64,000 bases of DNA. It comes from Kuschelorhynchus macadamiae (lineage: Eukaryota > Arthropoda > Insecta > Coleoptera > Curculionidae). The translations under genes and the position numbers were made by a program. The stretch covers positions 591,001 through 655,000 of the forward strand of contig JAUTXW010000110.1 of assembly GCA_030620095.1 (NCBI GenBank), in the 5' to 3' direction. Below the pieces are notes generated by a model, which was not told the origin of the DNA, made no database searches, and was given only the letters and a program-made list of their open reading frames with translations. Position 1 is the first letter of the stretch; each line of letters opens with the position of its first letter. Below, in pieces: positions 43,901 to 56,571 of the stretch.

Positions 43901-46900
43901 GGGTCACGGTTCGGCGAGCACAAGTCGGGTATAAAAGCCCGCCTGAATCTCTCCGAGCTCATTCAGTGTTCAGATCTCGGAGAGTAAAGATCCCTCGTGT
44001 AATTGAAGGCGAAACGTCGGATGCTAATTCCTTTTTGACATGGTCTAATCCCAAGAACCATGATTTCTTAATTGACCAAAGCCGTGAAAACTTCAATTTT
44101 ATATAAACAAAGTTGGTGTAAGAATCAATTGTGGTATAAAAATTAACTTGTAAAATTGTGGTACGAATTCAAGATGGCCGAAAAAAATGGCCACCAAATA
44201 AAATTTTTGTATCGCAAAAAAGTCATCCTCCCAGATGATACATATCTTTACGTTTTAGAGTCCCTAGAGGCTAAACATATGTTTTCTCAACTACGTCGGT
44301 CTGTTTGTTGGATTGTTTGTTAGTTCGCGGCGTAGCTACAAAACTACTTACTCGATGCACTTCAAATTTTGGTCAAAAATTATGAGTCATGTGGGGATGA
44401 CCTGGTAATATTTTGGTAAAAATCGAGTATCCAAAATGGCGGCCTAGTGAAATATAAAAAAATTTGCACAAAAATCAAATGTTACATAGGAATAGCAAAA
44501 CAAAATGGTGGCCTAATAAAGTTTAAAAAACCAACTTTAAAATTAATTACTACATTAATTTCAAATTGTATGCAAGCATTAAATGACTCACAGATAAAAT
44601 CGTGTAAAATTGTGGTTCAAGATTCAACAAGTGCCTCCCCGCACTAATTTGGGGATGTTGCTATTAATTTTTTTGGTTCCTAACACATGTACCAAATTTC
44701 AAAGCAATATATTACAACTTTTTAAATTTATTATGGAATCTCACTAGCGAAAACATATTCAAAATGGCACCATTTCCCCGTTTATTTTATTATTAATCTT
44801 ATTCTTTTCCACGTAACAGTATGCTTGTATCCCTACCACTTTTATTATCCTCAGTAGTCGCATTAAAGGAAAGGTGTACATATATTCCTATATAAAGTCT
44901 CTTTTAGTAGTAAATACTAAGGCAATATTTAAGCAAATTGCAACCCAACACCTAGATGACTAAACACTCGTATGTGCAATTTTACCAGATCAAAAAAAAA
45001 CAAATAAAAAATTATATAAAAACATTACAAACTAACAAATGTATATAAATAAAAATATTCCAGAAAAAATCCATATTTATCTAAGAAATAATACAGTTTG
45101 TAATAATATGAGTGTTATAATTCGCCTAAAATAAAGGTAATTTTTGTTTGATTTAAAATAAACCTATTGTAAGTAATATAAAAATAAACCAGGTAGTTTT
45201 TAGAAATACTGTACAATACACCGAATGCACCCAGTGTAATAAGGTCATAAAACTCAAACAATAACTTTAGTATTTTGGGTCAAACTGACCACCAGTCATT
45301 GGATGGGGTGTCCTTTTATTATCGTAGTTTATGCTTTGGTATCTATTTCAGATTTTTGACGATTCTGTGTTTAAAATTGCCTATCAATCCATGGAAAAAT
45401 ACAAAGTATCTACAATGGAAAGGAAATTGTTAAATGAAATTAACGTCTTGCATTGTGATAATTATTTTTCGAAAAGTCCATATTTGCCAGTCAGTTTTTT
45501 ACTAGTTAAGGAAGAGGTCTTGAAGATATACGAAGTTCTTAATGTATTTCGTAAAATAATTAACGAAAAGAAAATTGAAGATCCAAAATATGGCTACCTG
45601 CTTGTCGATGACAGTGAAACTCCTGTACCATTTGCAGGTAAGAAACAAAACTTAAAATTGTAAAGCTTCCTAGAATATTAAGACACCTTATTGACATAAA
45701 TTTTGTTATGGGATGGGTCCATGGGGTGTATATTAACTCTATGCAATTAAGAATTTCGTTGTAACTCTGCTGAAAATTTTCAATCGCATGTAGGAGAACA
45801 TATAAGAACCGTGTAGATATCTCGAATTTATGTGGAATTTTTAAATATTAATTTTTACATTGAAAACCAAAAAGAACTGGACCGCAAAGTTATAAAAACA
45901 TTCTAGTTATAAGATAGGCAATAAAAACCAGATGATTTGTTTGAAAATAAATATGATTTGTACGTCATCAAAACAACCAAAACAGAGTATAGTCATCTTA
46001 GTTACAAAATAAAACTTGGAAAATGTAATAAACTAAAATACATTTTTGATTTCTAGGCATTTCAATATTTACGTTATATCAAAGGAGTTATAACGAAATT
46101 GAATAAAACTTATTAAAGAAGTAAGAAACAAAACGAAAAAACATACACTTCAAAAAATTGCACTTTAAAACATTTTCAAAATTCTGTTTTAGCCGTTTCG
46201 ATCTAACTGCATTTTTTTTTGAAAATTAATAGAGTAAAAGCAAAGTGGACAAACATTTGATTTTTAAATTGTGTACAGGTTTCATCTTAGAAGTAGTCGT
46301 ATATTTGTTCATTATTTTAGCATAAAAACTTTTATCAAAACATTTTGACATAATAGCTATACAATTTGGGTATATAGTAGAAATTTTTCGGATATGCAGG
46401 GACGTCATTTTTTGCATCTTTGTGACAGTGAATTTACTAAAAAAAGTTACGTCTTTTCTTATTTCATCTAAAACTTGTCATGTTGACAAATCCTTGTGTG
46501 ACAATTCGAAACGTTAAGATGTTAAAATAGTTTATCACAAAGTCAATATTGAAAATGTCGAAAAAAATTGGAAAGGCAGCTTATTATTCTTAATATATTA
46601 GCTTTTTTTTGAGCTAGAGAAACAACAGGAATTGCCTTGGACCTTCAGAATGTGGTGGAACGAACAGCTTCCGCAACGAAAGTAAGTTCAAGATCGATAT
46701 TTAATTTAAGAAAAAATGGACTAAAATTGGACAAAAGATTCAAAGAATTATCATCTACAAGAAATAAAGAGCATAACCGACTACTTAAAAAGTAAGATCC
46801 GGAATACCATTTATCGCATGTATGCCCAAAAAGAACATATTACTATAAAGTCTCTCCATCAGAAACCTAATTATGATATATCCTATATATCATTTCAACT

Positions 46901-49900
46901 ATTCTATTAGTTTTCTGCGAAAATGGATAAGAGAAATTGGCTTTCGATGGAAGAGAAGTAACAACCGCAACTATATCGTGGATTTACCAGATGTTTTTAA
47001 TAAAAGAATTGAATTTTTGAGGGAGTACAAAAAAATATGAATTCACTAGAAAACGGTTTTACTCCAGTCTTCCTTGATGAAACATGGATATTCAGTAAAG
47101 GGTTTTTTGGAAATACCTGGCTGGATGATTCGAAAGCCACAAGCTCTTCAAAAAGCGGTGAAGGTAAGTTTATGGAGCATTTTGACTATATTTGTTTTTG
47201 TCTAATACAGTTTTCTTGTGCATTTACGTTAAGAGCATAGGTCGGTTTAAAATTTTTGCTAATTTAAGGTGTTCTTTTAACCGAAATCATAAAAAATATA
47301 AGTTTACTGTAGACAACTTTTTAACGGTATTTTAAAGATAAATAATAGGAGAGTGTGGGAAAGTTATTATTTTTGTTAAATATCAAAATATAGAAATGTT
47401 ACAAGCTGTCGAAAATGGCTAAAAATAACTAAATTTTGCACCATAAAAAATATTTATATTAATTTTTTTTAGAATTAAAATAACTTTTTCACATCCCCGC
47501 AATAAACAAAATATAAATCTTTCAAGATAGTATCATTTAATTGATAAACACGACTAGGATTTGGATTAAAAGCCAACCGTTTTTGGCCGCGAAAAAATAA
47601 AAATGTTTATTTTTTGATATTTAACAAAAATAATTACTTTGTCAAAATCCTATATTATTTATTTTTTAAATACAGTTGAGAAATTATTAATATTAAACTT
47701 AGTTTTTTTTAAAATTTTGATCAAAAGAACAACTTGAATTCGTGTGATGAAATGTGGTGAAATGAATCCATGTTCATAAATATATTAGACTAAATTATAT
47801 ATGAAAAATGATTTTTTTTTGTGTGCTAAAACTGTTGAGTTTTTTAGGTTGTAGATACATCGTCGTCAACGCCGACAATGAGAACGGGTTTATTAAGGGA
47901 GCTAGTTTAGTTTTTAAAAGCGGGACAAAAAGTGGGGACTACCACGATAGTATGAACCGTCAAAATTTCGAAAAATGATTTAAATATCAACATGTTCCTA
48001 ATTTGCCGCCTAAATCATTATATGATAATTATCATGGAAAACGCCAGTTACCACTGGGCTAGTAGAAGACATACCCCGAAAATGCTGGACCAAAAAAGAT
48101 TAATTTTATGGTTTTCCGAAAAAAATATTGCCTTTCCAGAAGCAGCAACGGAGGACCAAATCTGGGATTTGGTAGAAAAAATCGAAGTACAGAAAAAAAT
48201 ATTTTCTTGACAAATATATAAAACTTTTTTGGTCATATGGTTCTCTGCCTCCCACCATACTATCGTCAATATAATCCCATCGAAATGGTTTGGTCACAGT
48301 GCAAAAGGAAATTTGACCAATATATTTTTGCCTTAAAAGAAATATCCTCTGAAGTTTTGGCAACGTGGGAAAAGGTTCTTGGCGAAGTAAGCGCTAATAA
48401 ATGGCAGAACTACGTTCGGCACACTCAAAAAGAGATTCTAGAAGCTTTGGAATTAGTCAGAGTATGCGATACTTCAGATATAAATCCTGTCATAGTTCTT
48501 TTTTCGAACGAAAACATTTTCAATGTCCAAAAATTTCTAGCTAAAACCAACTGTTTTAGCCCAGAAAAGTTTTGGCTTTGTTATTATAAAATAGCTTAAT
48601 ATAAAATTTTAGAATAAAAACATATTTTTTATGTTTTTTAATGAATAAAGCACATTTCATACTACTGTTTCTTTTTTCTTTATTTAATTATATAATTGTA
48701 GATTGACGATCTTTGATTTATATCGTTTAATATTTTATTTCAAAATATTGTTATAGTTTTTAGATTTTATAATTCTGCTCCACATTAAGTTTTCTATTGG
48801 TATACTATTTCTTTGTAAAATTAGCTTATATTGCATTTAAAATATTTCTCCATTTGCCCATCTTGAACTTAGTTTCATTGCGAAAGTTTTTTTTCGAACG
48901 AACGCATTTTCAATCGAAAAAAAATTCTTGCTAAAACCAACTGTTTTAGCCCAGAAAAGTTTTGGTTTTTAATTAAATTAATAGCTAAGAAATACGTTCT
49001 TTTTGTGCTGTCGTTACTTCACTGCATATCCAAAATAATTCTACTCTATCACTCCCATTTAACTCAAAACTACGTAACGTCCCCGACCGTTACTAAGATC
49101 TTAAAGTGTGTCAGTGGCAAATGTGACAAAAATAGCATCCGTTGAGAACTCTCGTCTCACTTCCACTCGTAAAATTAAATGGGTTTATGTGCGTAAATAA
49201 CCTTTGGGCTCAAATTGCTCAATGGTTTGCCTTTTTTGTTAGTTTTAGTTGATTTTATTATCAAGTTTTTAATTCGGGATGGTCGCAGTTATGACATCAG
49301 ATCTGGGGGGGCTAAAGCACGGGCCTAGTATGAAAAAACGTATACAGGGTGTCCGCTAATTAATGGTACACATGAAAACTGCAGATTCTTTTAGTGAAAA
49401 TATTGCGATTTAACCAAGCTTACCTCAGTCCGAAAGTTGGTAATAATCGAGATACAGGGTGTCATATTTGAAATTTTCATTTCGTTTTTTTCTTAATAAT
49501 TTATCAACAGGGTGACAGAACGACACGAAATTAGGAATTCGGAGGTTTTTTGAGGCGAGAAATTCAAATTTGTTCTTAGTTCGGATGCGCGCCACTTACG
49601 GTGTCTTAAATCTTTGGTTAAATCAGGGTGTATTAGCCTAAATCTTAAATATTCAATATTTTCCGTTTTTTTACGCAAAAAAAGTATACTTTGTAAATGT
49701 CGCTCCGAGCGAACGTTTTCCTGATATCTGCGTATCAACTGCTGAGTAGACACTTTTCAAATTCTCAAATGTAAATTTTTATTGAAATACATCGCTACAA
49801 CAATAACAACAATGGGAAAACAATGACACAAAAACAAGAACATTTAATAAAAAAAGGACATCTTTTGACAATAAACGTTCAAAGTGATTTCCATTTATTT

Positions 49901-52900
49901 CAATAAACAAACAAACAAACAAACAAAAGTATGCTTTATTGCCGCAGAAAAATTTTACAATTTTATGGACAAAGCAAAATATACCTAAAAATAAGACATA
50001 TCAAAACATTAATCGAAAATAATTTCGACAGGTCAGTGCTTTTTTTTAAAAATGTAAATTATCAATTTACCAAATCGTAAAACACACGTTAGAATATAAC
50101 ATAACATTGCAAACAGTAAATGAATCATGATAACCTTATAAAAGTAAACAAACACACATGTACGAGGTGAATAATTTCGATGACATTGAAATCAAAATTG
50201 CAACTATGCGACCTTAAACTCTATGTTATTATAGTTATACAAATAATTGTGATGTTAAACAGAAGGTATATTGAACTAGTGTAGAATGTAGTATACAAAA
50301 AGAATTAAATTGTTTTTAATCCAATACCTAACAAAAATAATTAAGTTTTAAGTGAATGTTCGACAGTTCTTTTCCCTATATAATGATTTACAAAATTCTA
50401 TGCTACGAGTTAGGACATGACTCACAAAAGATTTAAGTAAACAAGCGAGTTTAGTGACAATTTAAAGAGACTTACTCACTGAAAAAAAAAATCATTAACG
50501 CTGTAAAATGGTCTCTCAATGAGGTATGCTTTGGTGTTTTTTCGAAATTGTGCAAACATAGGAATAGATTTTAAATGTACTGGCAGATTGTTGTAAAGTT
50601 TTATGGCGTTGTAAATAATTGATTTTTTTATTAATTCTGTGGAAGGAATGGGAAGATAAATATCATGCCTAGAGTTTCTGGTAGGGTATACATGTTGTGG
50701 CCTTTCTGCCGTTTCCAAAATAAATAATGCAGGAAGGGTTAATATTTCATGTTTTTTGAAATAGTATTGGCAGTGAGCTCTATTATTTAGACCAAACAAA
50801 TAACGAATGGCTCTCTTTTGAAGCATAAAAATACTACGAAATTGCTCGGTGGTACAGCAGCCCCAAAAGGGAAGGCCATAGCGGAGGTGGGATTCAAATA
50901 AAGAGAAATAAGTAAGTCTGGCAGAAGGAACGTCTAGTTCTTTTGAAACTGATCGAATGGCGAAGCAGGCGGTAGAAAGTTTTTTAGTTAGGTGTCAATA
51001 TGATTAGACCATTTTAGGTTGCTATTTATATTTAAACCCAGGAATTTAACCGACTCTACGTATTCAATATTGCTGTTATGTACCTGAAGTGGTTGTAAAG
51101 TTCCCTTATAAGATAACGCCACCGTTTTATCGACGTTAAAACAAAGCATATTGGAATCGGACCAAGCCTTAATTATAACCAAGTCTTTGGAGATACTAGA
51201 GTGTAAAGACGTTGTATCAAAATCACTCCATGTTATGCTTGTGTCATCAGCAAAAAGGGAGATTCTTCCATTAATTTTAAGGTTCGTGATATCATTAATG
51301 TATAACAAAAAAAGAATAGGTCCCAAGACTGAACCTTGAGGGACTCCACTTGTAATCAACTTACAATCAGAATCGGAACCATTAGCCCTTACAAGTTGTT
51401 GCCTTTTTCCAAGATAAGATTTGAACCAATTTAAAGAAGTACCACGAATTCCATAAAAATTTAGTTTGTTTATCAGAATTTCATGACTAACACAATCAAA
51501 GGCTTTCGCATAGTCACAAAAAACTGAGGCAGTTGGGTGGTTGTTATTGAGAGATAAGTAGACGCCTCTAAGCAACGTGAACATGGCGTCACTGGTGCAC
51601 TTGTTGGGTAGAAATCCGAACTGCTCCGGGGATATTATCTGATGTTTCAGGAGAAATGGCATAAGACGGTTCTTCAGTAGCCTTTCGATGATTTTTGATA
51701 GCACTGGTAGTAGTGCAATTGGGCGATAATTGCAAGAGTTAGTTTTTTCGCCGCCTTTATGAAGTGGAATAATTATAGCTGTTTTAAGGCAATCAGGGAA
51801 TACACCTTTTATAAAGGACTCATTTATTAATGTTGTAAGGGCCTCTATGACTGGGAGTGGCAAGTTCAGGAATATTCTAATTGATAGGCCATCAGTGCTA
51901 CACGAAGATTTACTTTTGATATTATGTATTACCTTCAATAGTTCTGTGTTGCTAACGGGACTTAAGAAAAAGCTATCAGCTAAATTTTTTGAAGGAGGGA
52001 GAAACGAAAGAGGGTCCAAACTTGGCGAGATACTAGAGGTAACATTTTTGCTTACATTAATAAAATAATCATTTAGATCATTAGCCCCTGGGCAAGATCT
52101 GAGTCACAGGGTTTGATTTGTTTCTGAGGTTATTGATGATGGACCAGGTTTCTTTTGAAACGTTATTAGAGTTTGTTAGACGTTTTCGGTAGTGTAATTT
52201 TTTTGCTGACTTAATAAGAGTAGTGTAGATCCTCCTATAATTAGAGATATAGTCGAGAATAAGAAAGGAGTCGGTGAATTTTTTTATATATGAGAGCGAG
52301 CGCATATTTTTAGCAGAAATTCGTATTCCTTTCGTGGTCCACGGTTTATGCCGCTTAGGTTTGATATTCTTAAGCGGGAAGGCCTTGTTAAAAGCACTTA
52401 AAGTTTTATTTAAAAAAGTTCTGAAGTTTGTGTTGACATTATCAGATTCAAAATTCCAATTGGTGTTAAAGCAAATATTATGAAATACTGAGAAATTTGC
52501 GGCCGAGAAAATTCTGCCCCGATGGCGAGATCTTGGTAAGGGCCTAATAGGTAAACTAAACCTGGAAATTACCGCCTCGTGATCGGAAAGACCTGAGTTA
52601 TAGACCTGTGATTGCACCTCTGATGGAGAAAAATCAGACGCCATGTAATCGATGATAGAAGAAGAGTTTTTTGAAATTCTAGTTGGCGAGGATACATGCA
52701 TTGAAAGACCGAAATAGTCGAATATAGAAATTAGATATTTCTGGATGGCACAAACAGTAACATAGTCAATATTAAAGTCCCCGCATAGAATTTTTTTACC
52801 TTTAATCGGTAGGCTGTCTAGCAAACTTACCAGGCTATTTAAAAATGATTGTACATCAGAGTTTGGTGATCTATAAATACAAATTACATAAAGATCAAGG

Positions 52901-55900
52901 TTTTGATTATATACTATAGAGAATTCAAAAGAGCTATCCGCTAACAAATGATCATATTTAGATACCGACATGAAATCTCCATTTAGGGATAGAATCAGTG
53001 TTCCCCCATGAGCTGAGTTTTTTCTGTCATATCTAGCTACTGTGGTATACCTCTCAATATAAAAGGGTTCGTTTAGATTCAGCCAGTGCTCAGTAATTGC
53101 AACAAGTTGGGGGAACTCCAATTCTTCCAGAAATAGGTACAACTCGTCAGTTTTATTTCTTAGAGAAGCAATATTAATTAGAACCATATTAAGACTAGTA
53201 ACAACAGGAAGTTTTGAGGAATCTAGTTCCTCAGGACACGTCGTGTTTTCTAAAAAATTTTTTTTGGGAGAATTGCTGGTAAAATAGTTTTTATGACATT
53301 CTCTGGTCCTCTGAAGATGAATCGATCTCTCCGAAGATATGTAGGATCCATAGGCTGCAAGATCCGCTTCCACTTCTGCTGCGTTAAATCCGTAAGCAGC
53401 ATGAAAATCGAAATATATCTTATGTAGGGTTCTATAATCTATAGGAATGCCTTCAGAAGCCAAAAACAGCCTGATGCTTGTATTTGTAAACCCTTCAAAG
53501 TGAATTGGCGCAGATTGGTCGTGCAGGAAGGCGAGATATAACTTGAAGGCCTTTAAAATGGCTGGTTCTCTTAGTCTAGACATGAGGAAACGGTTATCAG
53601 AACTTTTTTCGGTTCGCATACATTTAACAATCCGTTTGCTAAACGATCGTCATATCTTAAATAATAACCGATCATCTCGAAACCGTTTCACAGCATTTAC
53701 AATTTTGTTTCATAATTCTTCGCGAGTGTTCACTGCTTCTTTATACACTCACATATCCCCATAAGCAAAATTCAAGCGGATTGAAATCAGAGCTTTGTGG
53801 CGGGCAAGACATCTGGCTACCACGGCCTATCCAGCGATGAGGAAATTGAATATTTAGGTAATCTCTGATAGGTTTAGAGAAGTATGCTGGGGCTTCATCC
53901 TGCATGAACAGCATGCTTTGTCTTAGTTCTAAAGAAAACTCATTAAAATATTCAATAACTGTGATTGCAGAAAATTAAGGTACATTTCGCCATTTAAATT
54001 AGGAGGTAATTCAAAAAGGCCCAATATATGATTATCAATAATGCCACACCAAACCTTAATTTTAAATTCATATTGAAAATGACGTTCGGCTATTAAATGA
54101 GGATTTTCTAAATCATATGCATGTTTATTTCTAAAGTTAAAAACGCCTTTACCTGTAAACGTTGTTTCATCTGTAAGTTTTGTTTAAAAACAACGAGTCC
54201 GGATTGTGCTGGTTACGTCAAAAAACAGTAGATTCTGCACTAGCGTGAAATGAAAAGGATACACTCCCTATTCATAAATAATTTTGGAAACGGTGGACTT
54301 GCCTACACCAGTTCTCGTAGAAAGGTGTCTTGTACTTAATTCAGCCTTTTCGGCTACGGGGATCAGAATTACTTCTTCCTGCTCGGGAGTTATAGTCTTA
54401 GGGCGCCCTGCAGAATTTCGTTTGTGAAAAGATCCTGTTTCTCCCAGTCGAGTCGGTCGCACAAATTTTTGAAAATATTAAAATCTGGCTGCGGATACAT
54501 TTCCAAAAATCGTATATAGGGCCTGTGTCCATTAAAGTGTTCCTGCGCGTATACAAACAACATATCCCATTTTTTTTCGTTAGATAACTCGTTATGCCTT
54601 GGCATTTCGTACTTATGAAAAAATCTTTCAAAAACTATGTAAAACACAAGTTTGAGAGTGTGTAGCGTTTGTTACTGTAACTGACATCGGATTTAATATT
54701 TACTTCGATAAAAGTTTTACATTTGGGAATTTGAAAAGGTGTACTGAATATACGCAGATATCAGGAAAACGGTCACTCGGAGCGACATTTACAAAGTGTA
54801 CCTTTTTTCCGTAAAAAAGTGAAAAATCCATAATCTTTAACATTTAGGCTAATACACCGCGACAGAAAAAGTTATGTCATTTTAAAGAGATTCAATATAC
54901 TGTAAGTGGGTTCCGAAGTAAGAACAGATCTGAATTTCTCGCCTCAATGAACCCATGAATTTTTAATTTCGTGCCATTCTGTCACCGTGTTAATAACTTA
55001 TTAGGAAATTACGAAATGCAAGTTACAACTTTGACTCCCAGTATCTCGGATATTATCAATTTTTGGACTGAGGTAAGTTTGGTTTAAATCGATATATTTT
55101 TACCCAAAGATTTTGCAGTTTTGCTGTGTACCATTAATTAGCGGACATCCAGTATATACTTTATTTGTTTTTTAGTGTATGAATATTTTTGGAGGACTTA
55201 ACTCCCCCCTAACTTCGCCCATGGTTAATGAAAAAAAAAATTTGTTTTTACTTTTTAACAATACCTCTTTATATAAATGATATTTTTAATACCATTTTTC
55301 AACCTTTAAACCCTAGGTCTAAGCCTTAAAGCCCCTTCAACCATATTTACAAAGCAAAGTTAGACCTTCCTATAGACCGTCGCTAAACCCGTTACTAAAC
55401 ACTTAAACCTGTCAGGGGTCTAAATTTTCCAATATGGCCGCATTCTCGAAAAGGTTGTAATGTTATTTTAGACAGTCAAATTTATATCCAAAAGTCAGTT
55501 CCACCTGTTAGGTGGGTTTAAGAAGGGGTTTAGTTCACTGCTCACCTTAGTTATCTAAATAAACTGAAATCTATCGAGTTATAATTTAGCGAAAAACACA
55601 ATTAAATTGGTCGCCTAGTTGGCATAAAGCACGCTGGATCGCCACTATTATTTAAAAGTATTTAGGTAGAATATTGCACTTGAAAATTAAAATAGAAATC
55701 AAAAGTAGAAATAATTTGCCCCCAAAAATCGCATTTCGTTTTAAATATATGTTTTTAACTTATTGCTTTAATACGAATTACTGATGAATATTTTTTCGTA
55801 TACTAATTAACAATAAAAAGAAAAAAAAGTATGCAAGCAGCGGAATTCGAACCCGGTTATCTACGTGAGAACCGAAACCTTAGACCCCCATCTAATTCTT

Positions 55901-56503
55901 ATAAATGTTAAAACACATACATAAGCTGCTCTCTAAATTCAAGGAAAGCTATTTCTCGTAAAAATTATAGTAAATAAATTAATAAAAAGTAAAGATAATA
56001 TGTATGGGTAAAGCCCTTTAATTTAAAATAATTTATTCGAGTGGGAGATGTTGCCGAAATCATAAAAAAAACGCTTTGCTTGTATACAAGTTTACTGTAA
56101 AGTCTATAAGAATGGTAAGTTTTAAAGGAGAAAAAAAATAAAGAATAAAAATATAATCGGTTTTTTTAAACCAACATTTCAGAGCAACCTGAAAACGCAT
56201 CCGTAAGTTCTAGGGCAAATAGTGCTCTGTAATGGTCTTTATTTATACTATTTACCTACTATTGTTTAAGATATATGGTTTTTCTAGGTAAATAACGTAA
56301 ATATTGGTACTTACATCTTGTTTTCTCCTGTATTTTATATATTTTCTATTCGTCTTTATTTCATGTCTGACAACATTCTTCTTTGTTTTAAAGGCGATAA
56401 GGCGATACTTTTTGAAAAAAAATTTTTGACTAATATCCCTCTTCTTCACTTAAAAAATGTACTTTGCATTTTCGCCTGCTATCCGTCATTTTCACAAAAG
56501 CAG

Positions 56504-56571
<68 letters not shown>

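Larger units (their letters stand above)
41136..45351 (+). other. Gene 2 intron 1
   Basis: 4.2 kb. 41170-42890 shows no clear gene; near 41920-42060 there is one weak 'GTCTGTTCCGG' repeat module. A Penelope-like fragment (42.9-44.1 kb) and 'AAAATGGCG' modules (44.15-44.56 kb) follow. 44600-45350 shows nothing. Confidence 0.6.
49855..54627 (-). pseudogene. DDE transposase split by a LINE
   Basis: Minus strand. It opens MPRHNELSNEKKWDMLFVYA, then AQEHFNGHRPYIRFLEMYP and, in another frame, SAGRPKTITPEQEE and LSTRHLSTRTGVGKSTVSKI, which form helix-turn-helix DNA-binding domains. Then come KVWCGIIDN, LFMQDEAPAYF (catalytic Asp), SDFNPLEFCLWGY (third acidic position) and KRIVKC near 53610. The C-terminal phrase NGNHFERLLSKD reappears at 49890-49855, on the far side of the LINE. 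Several frameshifts and stops. The fragments at 17.6 and 20.9 kb are the same family. Confidence 0.75.
49343..55154. mobile_element. DNA transposon with about 420-bp terminal inverted repeats, TA target site
   Basis: Left end TACAGGGTGTCCGCTAATTA and right end TAATTAGCGGACATCCAGTA are inverted and each is flanked by an outer TA. The inverted region extends to about 49765 on the left and 54730 on the right (shared: CTCAGTCC, TCTCGCCTC, CGGAGCGACATTTAC, GATATCAGGAAAACG). A TA target and DDE transposase place it near IS630/Tc1-mariner. It is 5.8 kb because a LINE sits in its transposase gene; without it the element would be about 2.1 kb. Confidence 0.85.

Noticed and set aside
49906..49930. (AAAC)n as an independent microsatellite
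   Set aside because: It is the 3' tail of the LINE on the minus strand.
55846..55905. Possible tRNA gene on the minus strand
   Set aside because: Only the anticodon-to-T-arm half looks like a tRNA; no acceptor stem or complete D-arm, so noted only as a relic.
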